From: an uncultured Lachnospiraceae bacterium
Lineage (GTDB): Bacteria; Bacillota; Clostridia; Lachnospirales; Lachnospiraceae
NCBI GenBank assembly: GCA_947650005.1
Contig: CANSTU010000029.1
Span: 1-37,989 of the forward strand
DNA length: 37,989 bases
Direction of reading: 5' to 3'
In this document: positions 1-8,882 of the stretch, piece by piece
Numbering within the stretch: the first letter of the stretch is position 1
Layout: each line of letters opens with the position of its first letter
The notes under the pieces: model-generated
What the model was told of the DNA's origin: nothing
The model's database searches: none
The model's input: the letters and a program-made list of their open reading frames with translations, nothing else
Program-made: the position numbers and the translations under genes

Positions 1-107
1 AGGATTCCATAGCTCCCGCCTTCCCCGCCGAAGCCTGTCGTTTGTGCCAACAGCCTGGGAAGTGCACAGCCGGGACGACCATGGCCTTGCGCTGACCACA
101 CTGTACA
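1..107. other. Left edge, no gene recognised
   Basis: This short stretch lies downstream of the minus-strand ABC permease. I see no convincing coding frame and no hairpin followed by a T-run that would end the permease operon. Confidence 0.4.
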
Positions 108-953
108 CTAGTCCAAATTAAGCTGTTTATTCATCATATATTCCGTCAGGATATAGGCGCCGACGGCAGCCAGGAGGGAGCCCAGCAAGGCGACAAGAAG
201 GGTGCCGCGTATGAAAACGCCCATAAATTCCGGGACGCCAGCCGTACTTCTGGCCAGTTCGCCGGATACCCTCTCTGTGAGGATCATCTTCGTCAGATAG
301 GGCGTCATGGCAAAGGAAGTAACGGTTTGGATCAGCATGGAAAAACCGATATAGCATAAAATAGAGGCCATAACCTTGTGTTTGCTAAAAAGCTGTCCCA
401 GGGAAACCGCGCCGTACAGGATCAGGGCATTGCTGAAGGCGGATACCGCGGAAATGAGCAGATAATACACGAGAAAGGCGGGCAATGACATGCCGAACAG
501 CGAGTTCGAGTTAGCCATAAGCCAGTCGAGGGTAAGTTCCGGGCCATCCAGGGCAATCACTGGCAGGCAGAATGAGAAGATAATGATCACGAACCATACG
601 GTCAGGAGGGAGCAGATAAAATACCATAGAGAGGCCACCAACGTTTTGGATAAAATGAGTTGTCTTGGAGTGACCGGGAGGGTATGCATCAGATAGCCTT
701 CGTCCGTATACAGGTTCCGATAAAAACGGATTCCGAAATAGATTAGGATCAGGATGGTGGCACAGGAAACCATCATACTGTAAAGGGTCGTTAACAACAG
801 AGCCCCCATATTGATGGCATTTTCTACAGCAGGCGGTTCCATCCGCATCAGGCACAGGGCGCAGATACAGGTGACAACTATGAGCACAAGGCAGGAAAGG
901 CTGGGGATTTTCCAAGTTTCCTTCCATTCATGTTTTATCAATTTGTTCAACAT
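108..953 (-). CDS. ABC-2 type transporter permease
   Basis: This is a 281-residue integral membrane protein and the likely membrane partner of the ATPase encoded just upstream. It begins with a charged cytoplasmic stretch (LIKHEWKETWK) typical of ABC-2 permeases, followed by about six hydrophobic segments near residues 20-36, 55-75, 105-130, 155-180, 185-215 and 245-270. The ATG at 953 follows GGGAGG with about 7 bases between, and it overlaps the ATPase stop by 7 bases, so translation is probably coupled. Order and family match YtrA-type operons, in which a GntR repressor controls a small exporter, often linked to cell-envelope stress or antimicrobial peptides. The transported substrate cannot be read from the sequence. 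Confidence 0.85.
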   Translation of the reverse strand: MLNKLIKHEWKETWKIPSLSCLVLIVVTCICALCLMRMEPPAVENAINMGALLLTTLYSMMVSCATILILIYFGIRFYRNLYTDEGYLMHTLPVTPRQLILSKTLVASLWYFICSLLTVWFVIIIFSFCLPVIALDGPELTLDWLMANSNSLFGMSLPAFLVYYLLISAVSAFSNALILYGAVSLGQLFSKHKVMASILCYIGFSMLIQTVTSFAMTPYLTKMILTERVSGELARSTAGVPEFMGVFIRGTLLVALLGSLLAAVGAYILTEYMMNKQLNLD

Positions 954-1795
954 GCGAACACCTCCCTGAAATAGCCGTCCACGGACTTTCCGTGTTCGCG
1001 GCGGATATCTTCCACACAGGATTGGAGCAGGACCCGTCCCTCCCGCATGAAGATCACATCATCCAGAATATTTTCAATATCCGAAATTAGATGGGTGGAC
1101 AGCAGGATGGTAGAATTCTCATTGTACTCTTGGATGATCGTGCGCAGGATGAAATCCCTGGCAGCGGGATCCACCCCGGCGATGGGTTCGTCCAGGATGT
1201 AGAGATCGGCGTTCCGGCTCATGACGAACACGAGCTGGACTTTCTCTTTTGTACCCTTGGATAAGGATTTCATGGAGGCTTGGCGGTCGATCTTCAGGGC
1301 CTGCAGCAGGCCGATTGCCCGATCCTCATCAAAATCCTCGTAGAAATCGCTGAAAATATCCAACAGATCGGAAACTTTCCTGTTGCTGGTTAAATAGGTG
1401 CGTTCCGGAAGATAGGAAATCTTTTTCTTGGTTTCCACGCCTGGGGAAGAGCCCTCGATCAAAATCTGGCCGCTGGTGGGAACGAGCAGTCCATTGATGA
1501 GCTTGATCAGAGTGGTCTTTCCGCTGCCGTTAGGGCCCAGCAGGCCGATAATGCGTCCCCTGGGAATCGTTAGGGCTGTGGGATACAGGGCAGTATATCG
1601 GCCGTAGATTTTGGAAACGTCCGATAGGGATACGAGTTCGGCAGAAGCATCTGCCCGCCTCGGCTGTCCGTCTGCCGAACCGGCCGGGATAGTGGTTCTG
1701 GTTTGAGAGGGATCCATATTAATCACCATGCCTTTCCGTAACCTGCGAATTTGGGCTGCAGGCACAAATTTGCGTGTGAAAAATTTATTTTTCAC
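947..1795 (-). CDS. ABC transporter ATP-binding protein (YtrB-like)
   Basis: This is the nucleotide-binding subunit that powers the adjacent permease. The Walker A motif is GPNGSGKT, the signature region LSKGTKEK is the variant typical of YtrB/EcsA-type ATPases, the Walker B with catalytic Glu is LYILDEP, and the switch region is LLSTHLI. I place the start at the GTG at 1795, giving 282 residues: GGAG lies 9 bases upstream and the gntR stop codon ends one base before it. The ATG at 1804 sits directly against that GGAG and is unlikely. An ATG at 1732 also fits the family length. The N-terminal 60 residues before the ABC core are poorly conserved in kind and make the start uncertain. Confidence 0.88.
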   Translation of the reverse strand: MKNKFFTRKFVPAAQIRRLRKGMVINMDPSQTRTTIPAGSADGQPRRADASAELVSLSDVSKIYGRYTALYPTALTIPRGRIIGLLGPNGSGKTTLIKLINGLLVPTSGQILIEGSSPGVETKKKISYLPERTYLTSNRKVSDLLDIFSDFYEDFDEDRAIGLLQALKIDRQASMKSLSKGTKEKVQLVFVMSRNADLYILDEPIAGVDPAARDFILRTIIQEYNENSTILLSTHLISDIENILDDVIFMREGRVLLQSCVEDIRREHGKSVDGYFREVFAC

Positions 1796-1796
1796 A

Positions 1797-2177
1797 CTAG
1801 TCATCTCCTTTTTTCGTTTCTGATGATGCGGCTTCCAACAGGCGGATGATATCCTGCGAGTCAAATCCGAGCCCTTTCATCTTTTGGATAAAAGCATTGA
1901 TTTCTTCGCGGGCCAAATCGGTCCGTATCTGTGTGATCATCTGTATATCCTCCGTCACGAATCTTCCGCTGGTACGTCTGGTTATGATCAGGCCGCTGCG
2001 TTCCAGCTCCGTAAAGGCCTTCTGCATTGTATTTGGGTTTACGCTGGCCGTTGCGGCCAGTTCCCTAACGCTTGGAAGTTTGTCACCCGGTCCATAGACG
2101 CCGGAGACGATCTGGAGTTGGATGCGTTCCAGAAGCTGGGCGTAAATGGGGCGGTCGGAATCCAAGTCCCATGCCAT
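1797..2177 (-). CDS. GntR family (YtrA-type) transcriptional repressor
   Basis: This is a 126-residue DNA-binding regulator, first gene of the operon with the ABC transporter. An N-terminal winged helix-turn-helix (IYAQLLERIQLQIVSG, then KLPSVRELA and NPNTMQKAFTELE) fills residues 10-75. It is followed by only about 50 helical residues, the short effector domain of the YtrA subfamily rather than a FadR or HutC domain. The ATG at 2177 follows AAGGAGG at good spacing; an upstream in-frame ATG at 2213 lies inside the promoter and is rejected. An 18-base perfect palindrome overlaps the promoter, so autorepression is likely. The inducing signal is unknown. Confidence 0.9.
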   Translation of the reverse strand: MAWDLDSDRPIYAQLLERIQLQIVSGVYGPGDKLPSVRELAATASVNPNTMQKAFTELERSGLIITRRTSGRFVTEDIQMITQIRTDLAREEINAFIQKMKGLGFDSQDIIRLLEAASSETKKGDD

Positions 2178-2192
2178 GTCATTACCTCCTTG

Positions 2193-2212
2193 TGTATTAT
2201 TATAATAATACA
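2193..2212. promoter_or_regulatory. Palindromic operator of the YtrA-type repressor
   Basis: GTATTATTATAATAATAC at 2194-2211 is a perfect palindrome, extended one base on each side to 2193-2212. It overlaps the end of the -10 box and the expected start of the minus-strand transcript. YtrA-family regulators are known to bind such AT-rich palindromes. Binding by the neighbouring regulator is inferred. Confidence 0.7.
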
Positions 2213-2238
2213 ATAATCTAAAAAGCAGAAATTGTCAA
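2210..2238 (-). promoter_or_regulatory. Sigma-A type promoter of the gntR-ABC operon
   Basis: On the minus strand TTGACA (2238-2233) is separated by exactly 17 bases from TATTGT (2215-2210). It lies directly upstream of the gntR ribosome binding site. Confidence 0.75.
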
Positions 2239-2395
2239 GCGGAAAATATGCTGGCTGCAGGGGAACTGTGTTGAAACCATAAGTGCTCGCGTATCCGATC
2301 AGATCATTCCCCCAAAGGGCACATAAGCAGCAACAGAATGGCAGAGGGGCTGTCTAACTATCCATGCGTTTGTCGTGTTCGATAGCCTGCGGGTA

Positions 2396-2424
2396 TTGCA
2401 CCGCCCCCTATCTGATGTTATACT
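2396..2424 (+). promoter_or_regulatory. Candidate promoter for the DUF5717-like cluster
   Basis: TTGCAC (2396-2401) is followed after 17 bases by TATACT (2419-2424), about 110 bases before the GTG start at 2534. The rest of the 2240-2533 gap shows no gene or repeat that I can support. Confidence 0.6.
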
Positions 2425-2533
2425 ATAACAAGATTTGTCCGGCTGCTCAGGCTTGCTGTAAAAATAAGAAAAGGGCCGCGCCGCAGCCGGAAGCCTTTCG
2501 GACGATGGCGCCGCCAGGAGCGGCAGAAGCGGG

Positions 2534-5500
2534 GTGAGAACTTTGAAGGACATGTATACGAAGATCCGGGAAGACGGATGGCAGAAAAGGATAGAGGCTT
2601 TGAAGTTCTCCTGCCAGGAAGTGGCGGTCTGCGCAGACAGGGATGAAGTGGTGGAGGGATTTTTCACCGCATTCTGTGAGAACGGCCAGAGCGTGGAAGG
2701 ATATGTTTTCTGCGACGAAGAACGGATGAAATGCCTGACCCCATGGTTTTCGGGGATGTGTGAAAATATAGGATATCGTTTTGACGCCAGGGGGATGCGG
2801 GAAGGGGAAGAACGGGAAGGGATTTTCCAGATTGTATCCGATGCGGGGGAATATGAACTGCCCTTCCGGGCCAGGGTGACGCGCAAGGGGCTTACCTGTT
2901 CGGAGGGCCCCATGGAAAATCTGTTCCAGTTCACCAGCCTGGCCCGGGCCAAGTGGCAGGAGGCGGTGAACCTTTTCTACTCCCCGCAGTTTGTGCGGCT
3001 TTTCGACGGGGTGGACAGGAAGTTTGGCAGCCTGTATCAGGGATTGTCCCGCATCACAGGAAACGAGCAGAATGTGGAAGAATTCCTGGTATCCGTTCAG
3101 AAGAAACAGCCTGTGGAATACCTTCTGCCTACGAGGGAGGCGGTGGTGAATCTCTATCCCACCGGGGTGGAGGAGAGCCAGCGATGTGAGACGCTCAAGA
3201 TCATAAGGAACGGTTGGGGTTATACCCGCCTGAAAGTGGAAACCGTGGGGGATTTCCTTTTTACGGAGAAAAAGGTGCTGCGGGAGGAAGATTTCTTGGG
3301 GAACCAGTGCACCCTTCCTGTTTTCATCAATCCGGAGCTGCTGCACGGCGGGAAAAATTTCGGGAAGGTGGTCCTGCGCCATGGAGGCGGAAAGCTGGAA
3401 GCGAATCTGACGGTGATCAAGAATAGGGAACACCGGATGGGGAAGGGCAGCCGACGGCGTGAAATGAAAAAGATGATGGTGGAGCTGGTCCGGCTCTATC
3501 AGAACTATAAGATGAAAAAGATAAATGCCGGCATGTGGCGCGCCCAGACCACGGAGGTTGTGGAGCGTATGCGGCGGCTGGACGACCGGGCCGTGGAGGG
3601 AAAGCTCTATCAGGCGCAGCTTCTGATGACCGGAGAGTCGTATGAGGAGGCCGGGAAGCTCCTGGAAGGCCTGGAGGTGGATCTAGACCAAAACGGACCG
3701 GAGATATACTGCTACTATCTCTACCTTTCCAGCCTGTACCACCAGGACGATGTATATACGACGGAAGTATTGATGCAGGTGGAGGATTTGTATCGTGTTT
3801 ATAGGGACAGCTGGCGGATTGCCTGGCTGCTCTTGTTCCTGTCTCCAGTGCTGCGGCGGAGCGTGTCCAGGAAGTGGCTGTTTCTGGAGGAACAGTTCCA
3901 GCACAGCGGCACCAGCCCGGTATTATACTTGGAAGCCTTGCATCTTGTCAATATGAGTCCCACCCTGCTGCTGAAGCTGGATACTTATGAAATCCAGCTG
4001 CTGCATTTTGGAGCAAAGAATCAGATTCTGTCCGACGACTTGGTGAGCCATGTGGCTTATCTGGCAGGGAAGGAAAAGTACTACAGGGAAAGCCTGTTCC
4101 GGATCCTGGCGGCCTGTTATGAGAAAAAGAAGGACACCCACACGCTCTATGCCATTTGTACGCTGTTAATCAAGGGCAACAAACAGGGAAGCGCTTATTA
4201 TGAGTGGTATCGGCTGGGCGTGGAAGAGGAGCTGCGGGTAACCCGGTTATATGAATATTATATGCTGTCCGTGGATCTGGAAAAGGAAGTGGAGATCCCC
4301 CGGATCGTGCTGATGTATTTCGCCTATCAGAGCAACCTGGAGCAGGAACGATGCGCTTATCTGTATTCTTATATCTTAAAGCATAAAGGAGAGATGCCCG
4401 AGCTTTATAGCGCCTATAAAGGGCAGATTGACCGTTTCATCCTGCAGCAGCTCCATAAAGGCAGGATGGACAGGCATCTGGCTTGGCTGTATGAAAACAT
4501 GCTGGATGAGCGGATGTTCAACAAGGATAACTGCCAGGCGCTGGCCCCCCTGGTATTTTTACAGGAATTGGAGTGCGGCGGGGAGGATATCCGCCGCGTG
4601 GTGGTGATACATAGCAGGCTGCGCGGGGAGCAGGTCTGCCCGGTGGAAAACAAAAGGGCTTATGTGGCGCTCTTTGACAGGGATCACGAAATCCTGCTGG
4701 AGGATGAGATGCACAACCGGTATTCCGCCGGAAGGGCTTATACGCTTTCTCCCCTCCTCAATCCGGCGAAGTGCTTAAAGGTCCTGGGAGGAGAAGTGGG
4801 GCACGTGCTGGGATATGACCTGTTCTGCTGCGGAGGCAGAAAGGGGAAGTTCCACGTCAACCGGCACAATGCGGCGCGGTTTCGTTATCTGGCCTCTTCC
4901 GAACAGGTGGCGCCAGCCTTTGCCAGGAAGATGCGTATGGCGCTCCTTCGTTATTATTATGAAAAGGAGGAGCCGGAGGAACTCGACCTGATCCTGGAGG
5001 ATCTGCAAAAAGGGGATGTGGAGAGCGGTGACGTGTATGAAGCGGTCCATATCCTGATTCAGCGTTCTTTTTATGAAAAAGCCTATGACTGGCTGGAGGG
5101 AATGGATTCGGGGAAGGTGGATGAGAAAGCGCTTTTGCGGCTGTGCAGCCGGCTTTTGGAAAGCGGGCTGCACGGGCAGGAAAAGCGTATGACGCTCCTT
5201 TCGTCCCATGTCTTTTCCCGGGGAAAATATGATAGCCATGTGCTGGGCCATCTTGTGGCGCATGCAGAGGGGGTCAGCCGGATATTGCTGGGGATCTGGG
5301 ACGCGGCGGAGAATTTTGCCGTGGATACCTATTCCCTTACGGAAAGGCTCCTGGTGCAGTTCTTATTTATCGGGGATAATGTGATGGATAGAACCGGAAT
5401 GTTCCGCCGGTATTTGATGGAGGGAGGGCGCAGCGACGTGGAGGCGGCCTTTCTGCACCGTTGCTGTGGCCTGTATCTGATGGATGGGGTGAAGATGGAT

Positions 5501-6127
5501 GCCTATGTGCTGCGGGACGTGGCCCGCGCTGCGGCCCGGGAAGACCGGCTGAGCGATATGTGCCGTCTTTCCTATCTGGAATATTATTCCCGTTATCGGG
5601 ACGAGAGGCGGCCGAAGACGGATGAGGTAATCAAGAAGTTCGGGGAACAGCTCATTCGGAAGGATATGAAGCTGCCCCTTTTCCAGGAATATGTGGATGT
5701 CCTGGAGGGGGCGCAGGCCATGTTGGACAAGACCATGGTGGTATATAAGGGGGATCAGGACCGTCCGGTAACCATCCATTATCGGATTTTCAAGGCGGCA
5801 CACCTGGAAGAACCCCTGTGCTGCATGGAAATGCAGCACATCTATGCGGGGATCTATACCGCTGCATTTGTGTTGTTTGCGGGAGAAAGCCTGGAGTATT
5901 TTATCACGGAAACGGCTGCGCAGGACGGCACGCGTTTAGACGGCGGGGAACTGCGGATGGCGGACGGAAACGTATTGGGAGAGGAGAGCCGTTACGGCCG
6001 GCTGAACGGGATCGCTTCCAGATGGCTGGCAGGAGAGAAGGGAGAGGCCCAGGAACGGCTGGAAGGCTATCTCCATACGGAATGGATGGCAGACGGGCTC
6101 TTTAAGCCCTTGGATACGGATGCATGA
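2534..6127 (+). CDS. Very large DUF5717-like protein with helical repeats
   Basis: This is a 1197-residue protein of unknown function, resembling the DUF5717 proteins of Lachnospiraceae; that name is from memory and unverified. No signal peptide or clear membrane segment is visible, so it is probably cytoplasmic. Residues 1-310 look like beta-rich modules separated by helices. Residues 320-1050 are almost entirely amphipathic helices of TPR-like spacing (for example ALLRLCSRLLESGL and KLYQAQLLMTGESYEEAGKLL). The last 120 residues return to beta strand, with HYRIFKAAHLEEP and IYAGIYTAAFVLF. The start is GTG at 2534; a TTG at 2543 is possible, as the Shine-Dalgarno is weak. The three genes that follow run the same way, and the architecture suggests a scaffold. 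No enzymatic motif was found. Confidence 0.8.
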   Translation: MRTLKDMYTKIREDGWQKRIEALKFSCQEVAVCADRDEVVEGFFTAFCENGQSVEGYVFCDEERMKCLTPWFSGMCENIGYRFDARGMREGEEREGIFQIVSDAGEYELPFRARVTRKGLTCSEGPMENLFQFTSLARAKWQEAVNLFYSPQFVRLFDGVDRKFGSLYQGLSRITGNEQNVEEFLVSVQKKQPVEYLLPTREAVVNLYPTGVEESQRCETLKIIRNGWGYTRLKVETVGDFLFTEKKVLREEDFLGNQCTLPVFINPELLHGGKNFGKVVLRHGGGKLEANLTVIKNREHRMGKGSRRREMKKMMVELVRLYQNYKMKKINAGMWRAQTTEVVERMRRLDDRAVEGKLYQAQLLMTGESYEEAGKLLEGLEVDLDQNGPEIYCYYLYLSSLYHQDDVYTTEVLMQVEDLYRVYRDSWRIAWLLLFLSPVLRRSVSRKWLFLEEQFQHSGTSPVLYLEALHLVNMSPTLLLKLDTYEIQLLHFGAKNQILSDDLVSHVAYLAGKEKYYRESLFRILAACYEKKKDTHTLYAICTLLIKGNKQGSAYYEWYRLGVEEELRVTRLYEYYMLSVDLEKEVEIPRIVLMYFAYQSNLEQERCAYLYSYILKHKGEMPELYSAYKGQIDRFILQQLHKGRMDRHLAWLYENMLDERMFNKDNCQALAPLVFLQELECGGEDIRRVVVIHSRLRGEQVCPVENKRAYVALFDRDHEILLEDEMHNRYSAGRAYTLSPLLNPAKCLKVLGGEVGHVLGYDLFCCGGRKGKFHVNRHNAARFRYLASSEQVAPAFARKMRMALLRYYYEKEEPEELDLILEDLQKGDVESGDVYEAVHILIQRSFYEKAYDWLEGMDSGKVDEKALLRLCSRLLESGLHGQEKRMTLLSSHVFSRGKYDSHVLGHLVAHAEGVSRILLGIWDAAENFAVDTYSLTERLLVQFLFIGDNVMDRTGMFRRYLMEGGRSDVEAAFLHRCCGLYLMDGVKMDAYVLRDVARAAAREDRLSDMCRLSYLEYYSRYRDERRPKTDEVIKKFGEQLIRKDMKLPLFQEYVDVLEGAQAMLDKTMVVYKGDQDRPVTIHYRIFKAAHLEEPLCCMEMQHIYAGIYTAAFVLFAGESLEYFITETAAQDGTRLDGGELRMADGNVLGEESRYGRLNGIASRWLAGEKGEAQERLEGYLHTEWMADGLFKPLDTDA

Positions 6128-6161
6128 ATAGGGGATCGCTGAAAACAGATGTATCAAGCTG

Positions 6162-6177
6162 CCGCCCGTCCGGGCGG
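6162..6177. repeat. Short GC-rich hairpin after the DUF5717-like gene
   Basis: CCGCCCG and CGGGCGG flank a 2-base spacer about 35 bases after the stop codon. No T-run follows, so it is not a standard terminator. Confidence 0.5.
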
Positions 6178-6270
6178 TGACTTTCCTTACGAATCTTCGG
6201 GAAATTTGAAATGCGGTTTCGAATTTTTGGCAGCAGCATCGTGGGCGGCGCTTGTGATATGCAGGAGGTA

Positions 6271-6412
6271 TAGGTTGAAAAATGTCTTTGCAGCCATTGT
6301 TCAACCATGAATTTATGCCTGCTGAAATAGGCATGGAGGGTCAGATTGGAAAATGCCTTTGCAGCCATTTTTCAACCATGAATTTATGCCTGCTATAGCA
6401 GGCATGGAAGGT
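6271..6412 (+). repeat. Two tandem 71-bp two-hairpin repeats
   Basis: Unit A (6271-6341) and unit B (6342-6412) are both 71 bases and differ at only about nine positions. Each contains hairpin I (TTGAAAAATG paired with CATTNTTCAA around a 10-base loop), the link ACCATGAATTT, and hairpin II. In unit B hairpin II is a perfect 20-base palindrome at 6386-6405. In unit A it is shortened to ATGCCT and AGGCAT (6315-6334). Each unit ends in GGCATGGAGGGT or GGCATGGAAGGT. A partial third unit (TAGGTTGAAA) starts at 6413. The repeats fill most of the 387-base gap before the DUF5716-like gene. Confidence 0.9.
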
Positions 6413-6514
6413 TAGGTTGAAACTTGAAATTTTCAATTTCGGACTTTGTGATGCTGCGCGTCATAAAGTTCCCGCTGATTAAAATGCCGCTTGCGCGGCG
6501 GAATGAGAGGAAAA

Positions 6515-7819
6515 ATGCTTCTGGGAAACAGGAACCAACAGGGCGGGATTATCGGAATAGAGTTAAGCGACAGGTATGCCCAGCTCAGTTTTTGGGCAGC
6601 CGGAACGGAGAATCCGGAGACGCCGCCGCAGTGTCCGCCGGAGTTGGGGGAAGATACCATGATCCCCGTTCTTTTGTGCAAACGTCTGGACCGGGATGTG
6701 TGGGCGTACGGGAAAGAAGCGGCACGGATCGCGGCTCAGGGGGAAGGGATTCTGGTGGACCGGCTGCTCTCCCGGGCATTGGCCGGGGAGAGCGCTGTTG
6801 TGGACGGAGAGGCCTATGAGTGCACATCCCTCTTGGCTCTGTTCCTGAAGCGGAGCCTGTCGCTGCTGGATGCCCGGCTACATCCGGAACGGGCGGACAT
6901 GCTGATGATCACCTTGGAAAAGGTGGGTCAGGAAGAGCGCAGCTTAATTGCCAGCCTGGCTTCGCTTCTGTCCCTTCCTTCGGAGCGGATGGCCTGTCAG
7001 AGCCGGGCGGAGAGCTTCTTTTACTATAATATCAACCAGCCGGAGGAGCTGTGGCGGCATCCCTGTATGATCTGTGATTTTTCGGGCGAATGGATGAAGA
7101 CTTTGATATTCGAGGCGGGCCATCAGTCCAGGCCGGTGGTGGTCACGGTGCAGGAGCAGGATTTCCCGGAGATGAACAGGGAAACGGCGGGCGCGGCGGC
7201 GCACAGGGAGGCGGAGAAGGCCAGGCTGGATGCGAAATTCTGCGAGGTGCTCAGACAGGTATGCGCCGGAAGGGTCATCGACACCGTCTATCTCATCGGA
7301 GACGGTTTTGATGGAGAATGGTACGACGCGTCTTTAGGGATCCTGTGTAAGGGACGTAGGGTTTTTCAGGGGAACAACCTGTACAGCAAGGGGGCCTGTT
7401 ACGGCGGAAAGGCCAAAAGCGTCGGAATCCCGCCCCGAGAGAGGGGATTTGTATACCTTGGAGCGGATATGTTGGGGGCCAATGCAGGTCTGGTGGCGTC
7501 CCGGGGCGGAAACGATGTGTATTATCCGCTGTTGGAAGCAGGGACGAACTGGTTCGACGCTCATGGGGAATGTGATTTTTTGCTGGATAGGGATCTGTCC
7601 TTTTCTCTGCGGATTACCCCTATGGGAAGCAGGGAGGCGAAGGAAGTGGTGGTTACGCTGGACGGGGTTCCCGAGCGGCCTCCCAGAACCACCAGGATCC
7701 ATCTGACCGTTTCCTGTCCGGATGCGGAAAATGCAAAGCTTCGGATGGAGGATCGGGGATTCGGAGAGATCTATCCCGCCTCCCATAAGGTGTGGGAAGA
7801 GACGTTTGCCTTGGGATGA
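6515..7819 (+). CDS. DUF5716-like protein, candidate actin/Hsp70-fold ATPase
   Basis: This 434-residue protein lies downstream of the DUF5717-like gene. The family name is recalled, not searched. The N-terminus GGIIGIELSDRYAQLSFW resembles the phosphate-1 loop of actin/Hsp70-fold ATPases. A second motif, VYLIGDGFDGEW followed about 30 residues later by GACYGGKA, resembles their adenosine-binding region. MICDFSGEWMKTLIFE near residue 185 could be the phosphate-2 strand. These matches are by eye and the fold is inferred. After residue 320 the chain turns beta-rich (DLSFSLRITPMGS, EVVVTLDGVPERP), like an Hsp70 substrate-binding domain. The ATG at 6515 is preceded by AGAGG at 4 bases; the earlier TTG at 6491 is rejected. 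Confidence 0.72.
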   Translation: MLLGNRNQQGGIIGIELSDRYAQLSFWAAGTENPETPPQCPPELGEDTMIPVLLCKRLDRDVWAYGKEAARIAAQGEGILVDRLLSRALAGESAVVDGEAYECTSLLALFLKRSLSLLDARLHPERADMLMITLEKVGQEERSLIASLASLLSLPSERMACQSRAESFFYYNINQPEELWRHPCMICDFSGEWMKTLIFEAGHQSRPVVVTVQEQDFPEMNRETAGAAAHREAEKARLDAKFCEVLRQVCAGRVIDTVYLIGDGFDGEWYDASLGILCKGRRVFQGNNLYSKGACYGGKAKSVGIPPRERGFVYLGADMLGANAGLVASRGGNDVYYPLLEAGTNWFDAHGECDFLLDRDLSFSLRITPMGSREAKEVVVTLDGVPERPPRTTRIHLTVSCPDAENAKLRMEDRGFGEIYPASHKVWEETFALG

Positions 7820-7952
7820 GCGAAGATAGGCTCCTTATGGATCCGCGAAGACGGACGGTAACGGTTTGGGCCGTGGCAGGGACAAAAGAGGAGCAAAAAG
7901 GCCTGTCCGCAGAGCGCGCCAAAAAAGGGAGTTTCGGAAAGAAGGTGGAAGA

Positions 7953-8786
7953 ATGGGCAGGGTCTATCTGTGCATTGGAAAAAATGCCCGGACGCCGTAC
8001 AGCTTCGAAACGGCGAGGATACGGGTTTATAATATTGAAGAACTGAGCTACCATTTAAAAGAGAATGCCTATCTTCTGGACGAAGACGTATTCGGCGAAG
8101 CGTTGATCGACTGGGTGGAAGAAGAATGCGGCCTGCCGGATCTGGCAAAACGGCTGCGCGCCCTGCTCAAGATCAATGATAAACCGGAAAATTTTGTCAG
8201 ACAGATTTTTGAATATACGGGTTATTATGATCCAAAGGAAGCGAAGGAGATTCAGCGCCAGATCAGCGTGAGCGGGGAAGTGTCTTTGCTCGAAAAGCAG
8301 AAAACCAGGGCGGACTATTATCTGGGAAGCAGGCATTATGCGCTGGCCATACAGGAATACCGGAACATCTTAAACGACGGGGATGGGAAAGCGCCGGCCT
8401 TTGAGGGAATGGTGTGCCATAACCTGGGGGTGGCGCAGGCCAGGCTGTTTGCGTTTGAGGAGGCGGCAAAATCCTTCGAACGTGCCTATCGTCTCACCGG
8501 GGACGACAGGTGCCTGCGTTCCTATCTGTCCGCTATGCGGCTGCATCTGAAGGAACAGGACTATCTGGAGTTTCTTACGACACATCCGGAATATCATGAA
8601 GCTTCCCTGAAGCTGGAAGAGCAAGTGGTGGAGAGGGAATCCAGCTGGACAAACGTCCGAAACGATTCGCCGGTGGCGGCCATGAAGAGCGCCTTTTTTG
8701 CCGGAGAGGAGGAAACCTGCGGCAGGCTGATGGCCGAGGAAATGGAACGGCTGAAGGAAGTCTATCGGGATTATGTGGTGCAGTAG
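7953..8786 (+). CDS. Hypothetical protein with TPR-like helices
   Basis: This is a 277-residue, probably cytoplasmic protein of unknown function. It starts MGRVYLCIGKNARTPYSF, with a short beta-rich beginning (residues 1-30) and then helices. Residues 120-200 contain at least two TPR-like pairs: KTRADYYLGSRHYALAIQEY and HNLGVAQARLFAFEEAAKSF. The C-terminus is charged and helical. The ATG at 7953 has GAAGGTGG upstream; the open frame extends further but has no good earlier start. It lies 134 bases after the actin/Hsp70-like gene and 97 before the response regulator. A partner or co-chaperone role is only a guess from context. Confidence 0.75.
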   Translation: MGRVYLCIGKNARTPYSFETARIRVYNIEELSYHLKENAYLLDEDVFGEALIDWVEEECGLPDLAKRLRALLKINDKPENFVRQIFEYTGYYDPKEAKEIQRQISVSGEVSLLEKQKTRADYYLGSRHYALAIQEYRNILNDGDGKAPAFEGMVCHNLGVAQARLFAFEEAAKSFERAYRLTGDDRCLRSYLSAMRLHLKEQDYLEFLTTHPEYHEASLKLEEQVVERESSWTNVRNDSPVAAMKSAFFAGEEETCGRLMAEEMERLKEVYRDYVVQ

Positions 8787-8882
8787 AGGTAACTGACACG
8801 CCTTCCCTCCTGCGCCCTTCTGACGTGGCCTCTCCCCACAGGGGCAACTGTAAGGTTACCGATGATAGAAAGGATGGCCTCG

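Noticed and set aside
1-107. A possible third copy of the foldback core at the left edge (GCCATGG and CTTCCCAGG on the minus strand)
   Set aside because: Only two short words are shared and their spacing differs by four bases; the rest does not align.
2447-3433. Long minus-strand open frame within the DUF5717-like gene
   Set aside because: It is the antisense shadow of a strongly coding frame and shows no recognisable domain or ribosome binding site.
6271-6412. Tandem repeats as a CRISPR array
   Set aside because: Only two units, directly adjacent without spacers, and no cas gene nearby.
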